Both the position numbers and the translations under genes were made by a program. From NCBI RefSeq assembly GCF_003265705.1, contig NW_020312902.1, positions 9,630,500 through 9,694,499 of the forward strand: a DNA stretch of 64,000 bases, given 5' to 3'. Below the pieces are notes generated by a model. That model had not been told where the DNA came from. It searched no databases and saw nothing but the letters and a program-made list of their open reading frames with translations. This document shows positions 22,763 to 33,760 of the stretch, one piece after another (position 1 is the first letter of the stretch; each line of letters starts with the position of its first letter). Origin of the DNA: Callorhinus ursinus (taxonomy: Eukaryota > Chordata > Mammalia > Carnivora > Otariidae).

Positions 22763-24750
22763 GCGCTCTAGTATTTGCTTATTATTGCCAACCTGGGATT
22801 GTGCTCAGCGTGACTATATGAGCATTCTAATAAATAACTGTTTGGAATTCACTAAAGGGATTAGATGGAGAGAGGGATTCCTGTTGATGGGCAAACCTCC
22901 CCTCCTCTGTCCTTAAAATTATAAAGAGGTTGGAAGGAGCCACTATAGCCACTGAAGGGTAGCAGAGTGGATCTGCAGACAGTGGAATTAGTTAAATCAG
23001 TTCATAGTCTGGAGAAGAATACAAATGAGGAAATGACTCAAGCTAAGGGGTTTATAGAGAATAAAACGGTGGGCAGCTGTCGTTAATAATTTCTGCGGTG
23101 GGAGCAAGACTTGCCAAGGAACAACTGTACCTGGAACAAGTTAGATTAAGCAGCAGGGAAAACCTTCTGAGCAGTGAATATGAAGGCTTTAGAATAGGTG
23201 GTAGAAGACAGATATGGAAGCTTCATATCTCAAGGTCTGGAAAAAAGAGATTTGTTTTCATATAGAATAAGAAGTTCTACAGTGTTCTCACAAGATCTCT
23301 TTTCATCAGACACCAGGATTTGAGGTTAAGTGTGTTTGATGAAGGCATTGTAGAGAAATAGGTCATTTTCTCCTTCTGCTCTTGACTCTTTTGCTTAGAA
23401 GGAGAGAAGAGGCAGAGGGAGGAGAAACATAAGGAATAAGAATTAATGAACAGGGAGGGCATAAGCAGGACTGTCATGGATAAGAATAAAACTTGGAGCT
23501 ATGTCTGAAAACATTGCTGTGCACTGTGTCATGAGGGGATCTTAAACATCAGATTCTGATTTAGCAGTTTTGATTTGAACTTGATATTCTACAGTTCTAC
23601 CAAATGTATAATACCTACAGTGAACCTGATATCCTACCATTGGTAATGCCAATGCTCATGGTATGAAGACCATACTTAGGATAGCACAAATAAGACCACA
23701 GTTGTGTGTCCTGGTGAAATGTAGGCTGACATAAATATCAACAAGTTTGAGGGAGAAAAAGAAAAAGATGCTGCAGAGTAGAAACCTCCAACCTGCACAA
23801 GAGTGTAGTGAAGCTGAGAGTCGGTATTTCCTACAAGTTTATCTGTTATACTCCTTAAAGTTGGGTATGGCTGAGAGTGGAAAATTGCATACTGGTTACA
23901 TGAGTCTCTGCTTTGGCAATGCTTCACGGCATCACCTTATTCTCCCTCTGTTTTCTCACTTCTTAGCTTTGTTAAATTCATGTGAGGCAAGGTGGCTGTG
24001 TTGGGAAGAGTATATTCTACCCTGAGTAGAGTCAGAGAGAAGGTATAATCCAGGTCTGTTTTCTCCTGCTTTTCAGGATGACAGGTTAATAGAGACCCTT
24101 CCAGCACTCATTCCATACTTTCATTTCACACTTGAAAACATTCTGTTTTTAATTTGGAGTCATTTGTTTTCTTAGAAGGACACACTGAGAGAATGTTCAC
24201 TTTTATGTACTCTTCAAATAAAGGATCTGATGCTAAGAACCTACAAAAATTTCTAGTCACCTCAACATAAATTCTACATTGATCTGTTTTTCTTTCTTCC
24301 TGTAATTTTTCCACATTTAAAGTTAATTGACCTTCCCATAAGTGAGAGCAAGGGTGTAGTAATATTCCACCACATGTTAAAAGAAACTGTCAGCTGTTAT
24401 TATCTCTATTCTTTCCCCCACCTCGTGGAGGCTAAATGGTGCTGTCATGTTTACAGTAGTACCTGCATGAATCTGGATATTTTATTACTGCAATCTCATA
24501 TTGGAAAATTTCCAAAATATGTTAATTTATGTTCTTATAAATCACCATACTGGAGTGATGAAGAATACGTGTTCAGGACAAGAAATGGACTTAGCAGGTG
24601 CTAAAAAGAGCATCAGTCATCGTTGTCCTCTTCACGACACTATAGCCCCCTCCTACAATTTAACTCCCTCTCAAACTGCAGTTCAGAATCATGTAATTAG
24701 GCAATGTTTCCAGGAAAGGAATGGCAAATAGGTTACATCTCATGTACTGA
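22760..24750. other. unassigned intergenic sequence
   Basis: About 2 kb without a supported gene. A faint MER5A-like phrase occurs at 23530-23600 ('aaacatcagattctgatttagcagttttgatttgaa'), too short to call. Confidence 0.35.
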
Positions 24751-24751
24751 C

Positions 24752-24825
24752 TGGAATCATTTATTAAGTGCCTGTTCAGAGCATGTGTTAAAAAGGACCC
24801 TGAGACCTGTATGGACTCAGAAACT
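24752..24825 (-). mobile_element. possible L2 fragment
   Basis: 'tcatttattaagtgcctgttcagagcatgtgttaaaaaggaccctgagacc' resembles the complement of the L2 3' end. Short and diverged. Confidence 0.4.
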
Positions 24826-24919
24826 GCTTGGTTTGGTTAGTGCTGACCATCATGGACACAGGAGAGAGAAGTGACAGTATATGAACCATAAAACTTCCCA
24901 ACTAAATATTTTAAACTAG

Positions 24920-25560
24920 ACCAAGGTTGAAAACTTCTGTCGAGACAAAAACCTGTGCGCAGATAATTTTAGCAGCTTTATTCATAATGACCAAAATTTG
25001 GAAGCAGCTAAGATGTCCTTCAGTAGTTGAATGGATAAATAAACCATGGTACATTCAGACAATGGACTATGATCCAGTGCTAAAGAGATTTGAGCTATCA
25101 AACTCTGAAAGACAAGTGGAAGGAGCCAATTTGAAAAGGCTATATACTGTATGATTCTAACGACGTGACATTCTGGAAAAGGTGAAAAGCTATGGAGAGA
25201 GTAAAAAGATAAGTTGTTTCCAGGGAGGGAGGGGGGATAAATAGAGCACAAAAAATTTTTAGGTCAGTGAATATACTCTGCATGATATTATAAGGATAGA
25301 TATATGTCATTATACATTTGTCCAAACACATAGAATATATTATACCTAGAGTGAACCCTAAGGTGAACTATGTACTTTAGGTGAATAGGATGTGTCAATG
25401 TAGATTTATCCTTGGTAAAAACATGTACTATTCTGGTAATGATGCTGATAATTGGGAAGGTTATTCATGTGTGGGGGCAGAGATTATATGGGAAATCTGT
25501 AACTCCTTCTCAATTTTGTTATAAACCTAGAATTGCTCTAAAAATTAAAGTCATGCAAAA
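24920..25560 (+). mobile_element. ancient L1 (L1M-type) 3' end
   Basis: Starts in decayed ORF2 end ('gcagctttattcataatgaccaaaatttggaagcagctaagatgtcc', '...gaatggataaataaaccatggtacattcagacaatgg') and passes to an L1M-like 3' UTR ('ctggaaaaggtgaaaagctatgg', 'ggtgaataggatgtgtcaatgtag', 'ttgttataaacctagaattgctctaaaaattaaagtc'). Diverged and silent. Confidence 0.85.
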
Positions 25561-25721
25561 AAGAAAATATAGCCCAAAGAGCACAACCGATTTTAAAACC
25601 TATGATAGAAATCAGGTATCATAAAGAGATAGGGAAAGTTTCACTGTTACATAATGACATTAAATAAAGAACACAGTGGGATATATTTTTGTAGGCCTCT
25701 GCAATCTTTGATCATGGAAAT

Positions 25722-25845
25722 AACACGCGGTGTTTACTAACCAATTACTATGTGCCAGGCACGCTTCCTCTCAATCTTCACTGGAGTCATGGATGGGTGC
25801 TATACATATCCTGGTTTATTATTCTCCCCAACAGTCCTGTAGCAG
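25722..25845 (+). mobile_element. MIR fragment
   Basis: 'ggtgtttactaaccaattactatgtgccaggcacgc', 'gctatacatatcctggtttattattctccccaac' follow the plus-orientation MIR order. Moderately diverged. Confidence 0.55.
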
Positions 25846-25903
25846 AATTGTGATGATTCATAAAAATCAACCCTTAGAATCATTAGTAAGTTGTCAAAAT
25901 GAT

Positions 25904-26097
25904 GGGGGCACCTGGGTGGCTCAGTTGATTAATCATCTGCCTTTAGCTCAGGTCATGCTCTCAGGGTCCTGGGATCCAGCCCCGCATAGGGCTAACTGCT
26001 CAGGGGAGAGTCTGTTTCTCCTTCTCTCTCTGCCCCTCCTGCCTTCATGCTCTCTTTCTCTCTCTCTCAAATAAATAAATAAAATCTTTTAAAAAAA
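25904..26097 (+). mobile_element. CAN-SINE (tRNA-derived SINEC)
   Basis: Begins GGGGGCACCTGGGTGGCTCAG (tRNA-related head with pol III A-box region), passes the CT-rich body (TCTCTCTC) and ends AAATAAATAAATAAAATCTTTT plus A-tail. This AATAAA plus TCTTT end marks the class of SINEs with their own polyadenylation signal and pol III terminator. Flanking duplication TTGTCAAAATGAT (25891-25903) / TTATCAGAATGAT (26098-26110), two mismatches, so older than the copies at 39851 and 41380. Confidence 0.97.
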
Positions 26098-26110
26098 TTA
26101 TCAGAATGAT

Positions 26111-27134
26111 GAATATTAGATGCGTAAACCAAATTATCATGTAGTGCTAAGTATCCATCATTACTAAATTTTGAAATTTAGCTTTTGGAAAACAGAGCAG
26201 GAGAAAAAAATAGGTATAGACTTTTTCAGGTTCTTTTTCATTACCCATAATTGGGACCTTCAAATAAAAATGCAAAAAAAAAAAAAAAGATCCTATTACA
26301 GAAAATCTGTATATAGTAGAATAATATATAATAATAGAATAGAATGCCCTGTTTATGTTTGTTTTTGTGAGCTTACCATCAAACCCCACTTCACTGCAGA
26401 TAAATATTTTATGGAACTCATTTGTGTTTCTAATTCATTATGAATCTCATTTTTCTTCTGCCTTTGTTTATTCTCTATTTTAAAAGCTAAAATATAGTAT
26501 ATGAAAATTAAAATGATAGTGGTGGTGAGGGAGGGGCGCTTCTACTGTCAGCCACTTCTCCACCAAGGAAATATTATCTACAAAATATAAGTCATGTTGA
26601 TTTATTTGTATTAAATTTTGCTTTGCAAGACGCCTTTCTTTCTTCTGACACTTGGTGGTAAAGTTATTTGTCCACTTTCAATCCATTCCTTGAAAACTAA
26701 TCCACAGATGGTCATTGGTTCACATAAGTAGGCTCAGGTCATGTAAACAAATCTTCAGATTCAAACATTATTATAGACAGAACATCTTGTAAATAGGAAA
26801 AAGCCAGAATATGAGTAATAACCAAGTGCTTCTATACATCTTCACACAAGTCCTGTTTGGAAAGGCATGAATGTTGCTTCTATCCATAGCTGAGAGTGCT
26901 CAGCTATAACAACACTGTTGCTTCATCTAAAAGGAGTGAAGTGCAGGGATGAAGCATCAGATGGCAGGAAATGGAGTCATTTTCAGTTAATTTTTTTTTT
27001 TAGAAGCAAGAAGTTTTTATATAAAAGAAGTGGTAGTTAGGGGGATATCTGGATTCCCAGATATAAAGCACCTAAGGTCTCTAGCTGTAACTGTAACCGC
27101 AAAAATAATAAAATATAAAGATATAATGGACCAT
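26111..27134. other. unassigned intergenic sequence
   Basis: Contains an A15 run near 26275-26288 and a T-run near 26991-27000. No gene or family recognised. Confidence 0.35.
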
Positions 27135-27292
27135 GATAGAGTGGAAGGAACAAGGGCTTCGGATTCACAAAGACTTGCTTGAATCTTGCACCACCACTTC
27201 TCAGCTGTGTGAGATTAGTCATGTTAATAATTATTGCTGAAGCTGTTTCCTCATCTTTGAAATGAAGAACTAGGGAAATGCCCACAGCTGAT
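27135..27292 (-). mobile_element. MIR SINE
   Basis: Minus-orientation MIR: 'gagtggaaggaacaagggcttcggattcacaaagacttgcttgaatcttgcaccaccacttctcagctgtgtgag', '...gaagctgtttcctcatctttgaaatgaagaa'. Confidence 0.8.
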
Positions 27293-27654
27293 TTTATGAG
27301 GCAGGCTTGGTGCCAATGTGGGGCACTAGAGCTTGGATCTCATCAACTACAGTATGGACAAATATTGATCTATTTATGCAATGACTAATTGTTTCTTCTG
27401 GAAGCAAAGTAGGATGATGTAGAATCTGGAGAAGAAAAATGAGGCTTCCATTAAAGAATATTAATAGTTGATGTTAAAGTTTAAGATTATCCCTCCATCA
27501 ATAACCTCTTTTGACTCAAAATTCACAAATCAGACTCCATAAGCTTTGGATCTTTTAATTAGATGTGAGCAGGTATAATTTGTGGCTATATTCTGATAGT
27601 CTTAAAATTAGCATTTTTAAATATGGGTTTTTTTTTGAGACTGTGTGGAGTAAT

Positions 27655-27830
27655 GAAAGGAAGGTAGAGTGCTGTTTGTAGTCCTCAGTCTAATACCTTT
27701 TAGGTGTGTGATTTAGGATAAGTTCATTCACTTCTCTAAGCTTCAGTTTCTTCACCTAAAATGGAGATAAGAATTCCAATATTATCACCTGGTAGTTTTT
27801 TAGGACACCATGAGCACTTATAAAGTGATT
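27655..27830 (-). mobile_element. MIR SINE
   Basis: Minus-orientation MIR with a well preserved core: 'taggtgtgtgatttaggataagttcattcacttctctaagcttcagtttcttcacctaaaatggagataagaattcc'. Confidence 0.82.
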
Positions 27831-27894
27831 TCTCCTTTTTCTGGAAACCCCCCTCCCAGATCACCTTCTTCCATTTCTTTCATGTCATGGGCCA

Positions 27895-28012
27895 TCTTCT
27901 TTCCTCTTGTCTCCCTCTTGAAGATGGGGAAGTGTCTTATTCATTGTATTTCTAGCAGTGCTTATTACATAGTAAGTGCTCAAAATGTCTTTTAAGAGTG
28001 GGAGGGAGGTAG
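27895..28012 (+). mobile_element. L2 3' end fragment
   Basis: 'ctcttgaagatggggaagtgtcttattcattgtatttctagcagtgcttattacatagtaagtgctcaaaatg' follows the L2 3' terminus. Confidence 0.65.
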
Positions 28013-28429
28013 GAAAGAAGTTAAGGAAAACATACTTGATTCAATCATTAATCTATACAATTCATTTATCTTTAAAAAGTGCCATGAAAGTGTCAAGTAT
28101 TGTTATGATATTTAGCCAAAAAGATAGTGAACTTCTGACTTCAACTCTTCTCACTGAAAGCCTTTTTTTTCTTTTTTTATGATTGGTATTTTTTTCCTCT
28201 TCCCCTGGCTGCTTTATAGGTTATATGACTGCTTCATACAACCTCTCTCTGGGCATGTGGTTTCTGTTAGGGATGTGGAGAGGATTTCATCAGTAAGAGG
28301 AAAAAAAATCAACCCAAAAACCCAAGTGTGCTTTGGAAAGAACACGTACCTGGAAGAGGTGATATCCTCTCTCATAGTGCTCCTTTTTCTTTGTGGAACA
28401 GTGTTTTTATCTGTTTGCTTTCTTGCTTG

Positions 28430-28441
28430 CTTGTTTTCTTT
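28430..28441 (+). repeat. target-site duplication of minus-strand L1 28442-29014
   Basis: CTTGTTTTCTTT occurs here and again at 29015-29026, bracketing the L1. The left copy runs directly into the poly-T of the minus-strand element, as expected for target-primed reverse transcription. Confidence 0.8.
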
Positions 28442-29014
28442 TTTTTAATTTTATTATGTTAGTTAATCACCATACATTACATCATTAGTTTTTTCTTTAA
28501 GTTTTTTATTGTTATGTTAATCGCCATACATTACATCATTAGTTTTTGATGTAGTGTTCCATGATTCATTGTTTACGTATAACACCCAGTGCTCCATTCA
28601 ATACGTGCCCTCCTTAATACCCATCACCAGGCTAACACATCCTTTCCCCCACCTCCCCTCTAGAACCCTCAGTTTGTGTCTCAGAGTCCATAGTCTCTCA
28701 TGGTTCCTCTCCCCCTCCGATTTCCCCCCCTTCATTTTTCCCTTCCTACTATCTCCTTTTTTTTTTTTTTAACATATAATGTATTATTTGTTTCAGAGGT
28801 ACAGGTCTGTGATTCATCAGTCTTACACAATTCAGAGCACTCACCGTAGCACATACCCTCCCAATGTCTATCACCCAGCCACGCCATCCCTCCCACCCCC
28901 CACCACTCCAGCAACCCTCAGTTTGTTTCCTGAGATTAAGAATTTCTCATATCAGTGAGATCGTATGATACATGTCTTTCTCTGACTGACTTATTTCGCT
29001 TACCATGATACCCA
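28442..29014 (-). mobile_element. young carnivore L1 3' UTR, minus orientation, with doubled terminus
   Basis: A 573-bp 5'-truncated young L1, holding only the very end of ORF2 plus the two-module 3' UTR. Modules are separated by a poly-T (A-rich linker) at 28757-28770. Unusually, the terminal 40 or so bases are present twice: the normal end at about 28508-28551 and a second copy at 28452-28492, separated by a T-rich 15-bp stretch. Bracketed by CTTGTTTTCTTT duplications. Confidence 0.92.
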
Positions 29015-30699
29015 CTTGTTTTCTTTAGAATGCAATCATAATGCAACTTAATTTGGATCTTAAAATCAACTCCTCGGGAGCAAAAAAACTAAAGTTTTCC
29101 TTAAGTTTGACATTTTAAGACCTAACTTCTGTAAGCCCAGAGCATGACAAGAGTTACCTCCTTAGAGTTTACAGATTCAATGACTCTGTATCAGAATCCC
29201 AATGATGTTCTTCCCAGTAATAGGAAAAAAAATCCTAAAATTCATATGGAACACAAAAGAAACCAAATAGCCAAAACAATGTTAAGAAAGGAAAACAAAC
29301 CTGAAGGCATCACACTTCTTGATTTCAAGATATATTACAAAGCTATAGTAATAAAAATAGTATGGTACTGGCAAAAAAAAAAAAGCCACAAAAAGCAAAT
29401 ATAAAATGGAATGGAATAGAGTCCAGGAATAAATCCACACATTTATGTTCAGTAGATCTTTGACAAGGGTACCAAGCACACACAATGGGGAAAGTATAGT
29501 CTCTTCAATAAATGATGTTGGGAACACTGGGTTGAAATGCAGAAGAATAAAACTGAACCCTTATCTCAATCCCTATATAAAAATCAACGCATAATGGATT
29601 AAAGGTTTAAATGTAAGACCTGAAACTGTAAGACTACTAGAAGAAAACACAGAAAAACTCTTCTTGATACTTGTCTTGGCAACAATTTTTTGGTTATGAC
29701 ACCAAAATTGCAGGCAACAAAAGCAAAAAATAGACAAACTAAAAATCTTCTGCCCAGCAAAGGAAACAACTAACAAAATGAAAAGGCAACTTATAGAATA
29801 GAAGAAAATATTTGCAAACCATAATTGTGATAAGGTGTTAATATCCAAAATATGTAAGGAACTCAGCTCAATAGCAAAAAACCAAATAATCTGATTTTAA
29901 AAAATTGGACAAAAGACATGAATAGACATTTCTTGAAAGAAAGCATACAAATGGCCAATAGGTACATGAAAAGGTGCTCATCACTAATCATCAGGGAAAT
30001 GCAAATCAAAACCATAGTGATATATCACCTCATACCTATCCGAATGGTAATTATCAAAAAGTCAAAGAATTACAAGAGTTGGTGAGGATGTGGAGAAAGG
30101 GAACCCTTGTACACTGTTGGCTGGAATATAAATTGGTACAGCAATTATGAAAAACAGTATGGAGGTTCCTCAAAAAATAAAACTATACCATATGACCCAG
30201 CAATCCAATTCTGGGTATACATCCAAAGAAACTGAAGTCTGGATCTTGAAGATATCTGTACTTTCACGTTCATTGCAGCTTTGTTAAAAACAACCAACAT
30301 ATAGAAACAACTTAAATGTTCATCAGTAGTTGAATTAATAAATAAAACGGACACACACACATACACACAATGGGATATTGTCCAGTGTTTTCAAAAAAAA
30401 AAAAGGAAATCTTGCCATTTGCAACAACATGGATGAAATTAGCCTGGAGTACATTATGCTGAGTTAGATAAGCCAGACACAGAGAGACAAATAAATATAT
30501 GATCTCACTTTTATGAGGAATCCAAAACTGTCAAACTTATAGATGCAAAGACTAGAATAGTGGTTGCCAACTGGGAGTAGGGGAAAAGGAATAGGTGTGG
30601 GTTAAGGGGTACAAAGTTTCAGGTATGCAAAATGAATGAGTTCTGGAGATTTTATGTACAGCACTGTTTTATATATTTGAAATTTTCCAAGAGGATAGT

Positions 30700-30892
30700 A
30701 GTTTTTTTTTTTAAAGATTTTGTTTATTTGAGAGAGAGAATGAGATAGAGAGCATGAGAGGAGGGAGGGTCAGAGGGAGAAGCAGACTCCCCACTGAGCA
30801 GGGAGCCCAATGCGGGACTCGATCCCGGGACTCCAGGATCATGACCTGAGCCGAAGGCAGTCGTTTAACCAACTGAGCCACCCAGGTGCCCA
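30700..30892 (-). mobile_element. CAN-SINE nested in L1 3' UTR
   Basis: Minus orientation: poly-T then AAAGATTTTGTTTATTTGAGAG, GA-rich body, ending with the complement of the tRNA head (AACTGAGCCACCCAGGTGCCC). Duplication AGGATAGT at 30692-30699 and 30893-30900 brackets it. The L1 3' UTR continues seamlessly on both sides, so the SINE is younger than the L1. Confidence 0.96.
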
Positions 30893-30921
30893 AGGATAGT
30901 TAGATCTTAAATGAAATTTCA

Positions 30922-30923
<2 letters not shown>

Positions 30924-30952
<29 letters not shown>
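30924..30952. repeat. (CA)n tract within L1 3' UTR
   Basis: About 14 AC units, apparently expanded from the short CACACA in this L1 family's 3' UTR. Confidence 0.9.
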
Positions 30953-30955
<3 letters not shown>

Positions 30956-31105
30956 TTAAGTATATAGAGGCCATGAATAAGTTATTTAGCTTGATTATGG
31001 TGATCTTTTCATAATGTATACATATACCAAAACATCAAGTTATATACCTTAAACATACACAATATGTATATGTCAAAGATATCTCAACAAAGTTGTTAAA
31101 ATAAT

Positions 31106-31904
31106 TTGTTTCTCTAAATTTAAATAGCAAATGTCCTACCATGTTTTGTTTTGTTTTGTTCTATTTTCCTGAAGAGCTGCCAGCAAATTCAATCCCTATA
31201 CAATCAGATTCCAACCAGCATATTGGGTCTTTGATGTTATGTAGACAGTTTGTCACAGGGGACATGAAGTCACAGGTACATATGGCCTACTTTCCCAGGA
31301 GTATTCATTTTGCTCTATGATCTTAGGGAAGGATTTTTATACTAAACGAAACATGAATAAATGCAATGTCACTGCTTTTAAAAGATGAACACATACTTCA
31401 AAGAGATGTCTCACTTGTCCCTGGCCATTTCAGGAGACTACATGAGGTCCTGCAAGAAGACTTTAGTGAGAACTACTGGCGTAGGGAATCCCCAGAGATG
31501 AAATTATCTGTGACACTTCTTATGTGGAAAGGTTCAAGTTAGAATAGGATGGTTCTTACCTAAAAACATCATCTTCTTATTTATATACAGGTAGGCTGAG
31601 ATCTGAAATTCTAATATGAGATTTTTTTCCTATTTCTTAAGAATTTAATTAAGACTTGACTATTCATGATTTCAAAAACTCTTTAGTATTTCTTGCCTTG
31701 AAGTTTTGCTCATTTTGTCCCTGTGTTATAGGAAATCATTTCAAATCACTTAATTACTAATATATACATACCCCAATCCTTCCCATTCTTTGAGACCAAT
31801 CTCAAATTCTACTTCCTTCACACACACACTTATGTACACACACACATGCACACACACAACTTCATTGAAAACTATCTTCCTGCCATTATTAGCCAGAACA
31901 TATA
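31106..31904. other. unassigned sequence with CA-rich patches
   Basis: Contains a (TTTTG)n-like stretch at 31145-31165 and imperfect ACAC runs at 31819-31858. No gene or family recognised. Confidence 0.35.
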
Positions 31905-31992
31905 CTCAATAAATACATATTAAATCTCAATGCTATGAGGACAATATGCCAGACACCAGGAATATGGCTTTGAACAAAAAACATCTGAATTC
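31905..31992 (-). mobile_element. possible L2 fragment
   Basis: 'caataaatacatattaaatctcaatgctatgaggacaatatgccagacaccaggaatatggctttgaac' resembles the complement of the L2 3' end. Diverged. Confidence 0.45.
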
Positions 31993-32029
31993 CATCTCTT
32001 TTGATCTCCCCCACTTTCACCTATAATTG

Positions 32030-32225
32030 TTAGTATTGAAGTCAGCAGGCCTGGGATTAAAGCAAAGTTCTACCAGTAATAATCTGTGACCTTAAAAAAA
32101 TCCTTTAACCTCACTAAATCTCAGCTCTTGCAGTATAAAATTATAGAGACAATGATACTTGTATCATGATTCATCCATCATGATAGACATTAAATTAAAA
32201 ATAAATAACAACTGTATTCCATACC
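32030..32225 (-). mobile_element. MIR SINE
   Basis: Minus-orientation MIR: 'gaagtcagcaggcctgggattaaagcaaagttctaccag', '...tctgtgaccttaaaaaaatcctttaacctcactaaatctcagc'. Confidence 0.75.
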
Positions 32226-32867
32226 TGGGTCCGTTAAATAGTTAGTGAGCCACAAATATTGTTTTCACCATACTTAGCCTTACTTAGTCCTGGAGGGCAG
32301 CATTCCCCATAGCATCCATTAGAGTGATAAACACAAATTGGGAACAAAATGAATAAAAAGAATGAATATTGATGGGTATACTCTAGGGAGAAGTGACATA
32401 GTTATAGGCACTTTCAATCAAATGGAGGGTTGGAAAGCAAGTAGGAGGATGGGAAGGCAGCATCACTAAGTATGAGATGGGTTTTGAGGGGGGAATCATT
32501 ATACAAAAACTAAGAGATGGATCTGATTCCACTGTTCATCAAAGGTCAATTCTATCTACCATATCTTTAGAGCTAGCTCTGGCCTGCCTTTTCTGTTCTT
32601 TGGTGGCGAGGAAAGGGTTATATACATTTCAGAACCAAGACTAAAACCATATTGCTTTCCATAACACACCATATCAGTGTAACTTTTTCAGGAGCCCATG
32701 CTGTTCTCACCAGGATATTTCACTGCGGTGATGGAGAGAGTTCTGTATGGCACCATCATGGGAAGGTTTATTTTTATCCTCAAATAAGTGGCATGTCCCA
32801 ATGGTTGGGTATTTTATCCTGAGGTTTTCTAATTACCCAGCTTCCTCCTTCCCTAGAATTAATTTTT

Positions 32868-33061
32868 TTTAAAGATTTTATTTATTTATTTTACAGAGAG
32901 AGACACAGCGAGAGAGGCAACACAAGCAGGGGAGAGTAGGAGAGGGAGAAGCAGGCTTCCCACTGAGCAGGGAACCCGATGCAGGGGCTCGATCCCAGGA
33001 CCCTGGGATCATGACCTGAGACAAAGGCAGACGCTTAACGACTGAGCCACCCAGGCACCCC
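32868..33061 (-). mobile_element. CAN-SINE
   Basis: Minus orientation with the T-rich tail end at 32868, GA-rich body and tRNA-like head complement (GACTGAGCCACCCAGGCACCCC) ending at 33061. Target-site duplication TAGAATTAATTTTT (32854-32867) / TATAATTAATTTTT (33062-33075), one mismatch. Confidence 0.97.
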
Positions 33062-33479
33062 TATAATTAATTTTTGACCAGGTAATACTGATTTTTTTTT
33101 TTACAGCTAAATTCTTCTTGTTGTCATGGATATTATATTGACTAAAAACTAATTTCAGACCAAGAAAATACAAAAGAGAATAGGATAGTAGCCTTAAAGT
33201 ACTGAACAGATATCCTTGGAGACTCTTCTATCTAGTTGAAGAGTTAAGGTATGTACACACAAAATTATAATTAACATCATGTGTCAAATTTGTTTTTAAA
33301 AAATACTTGCTTCAAAATTATCACCAATGGTGCTGTGAGAAGGGTTCCTCAAAGAGGTGATGATGAAGGGGGTTGGTATAAATGACTGGGGCTTAGAAAG
33401 CTCAAAAATAGAGCAAGAGCATCCAAGGCTGGGAATTAGTATCTTCACTAGCAACTAATCCACTAGTGTTTATGCAACA

Positions 33480-33592
33480 CTATTTCAGACTGAAGGACTT
33501 TGTCTTATCCTTACTTGGTTTTTCCTATGTAACTTGTATGTGTTAGCTCATAGTAGATACTCAACAAATACTTGTTGACTCAAGGCATGTCA
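33480..33592 (+). mobile_element. L2 3' end
   Basis: 'actttgtcttatccttacttggtttttcctatgtaacttgtatgtgttagctcatagtagatactcaacaaatacttgttgactcaa', a clear L2 3' terminus. Confidence 0.75.
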
Positions 33593-33597
33593 TGGCT

Positions 33598-33760
33598 TAA
33601 AGGAAAGGACTCTGAATTACAAATCAAGTGGACTTTTGGGTTTTATGCCTGATCATGTGTTGAAGAGAAATTTACATAACCTCTCTGGGGCTATTTTCCT
33701 CCTTTGATGGGGGCATACTATCCATCTCATAAGATTTTTGTGAGCATCTCTTCTCACTTT
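33598..33760 (-). mobile_element. MIR SINE
   Basis: Minus-orientation MIR: 'aaaggactctgaattacaaatcaagtggac', '...aaatttacataacctctctggggctattttcctcctttgatgggggcatactatccatctcataagatttttgtgagc'. Confidence 0.7.

Larger units (their letters stand above)
29140..31105 (+). mobile_element. older L1 (L1MA-like), ORF2 3' part and 3' UTR, interrupted by a CAN-SINE
   Basis: Decayed ORF2 starts near the 'RF....PIK' codons (29170), continues with '[22 protein letters not shown]' (29304-29372) and the C-terminal 'MQIKT.....HL.P' region around 29995-30040, then the 3' UTR ('ctagaatagtggttgccaactgggagtag', 'gttctggagattttatgtacagcactg'). A CAN-SINE splits it at 30700. The L1 resumes after the SINE ('tagatcttaaatgaaatttcactacacacac', '...atggtgatcttttcataatgtatacatataccaaaacatcaag') and ends near 31105. 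Several stops and frameshifts. Confidence 0.9.

Noticed and set aside
25904..26097. tRNA gene in the SINE heads
   Set aside because: The tRNA-like heads are SINE-derived, lack a full cloverleaf and occur in all seven CAN-SINE copies.
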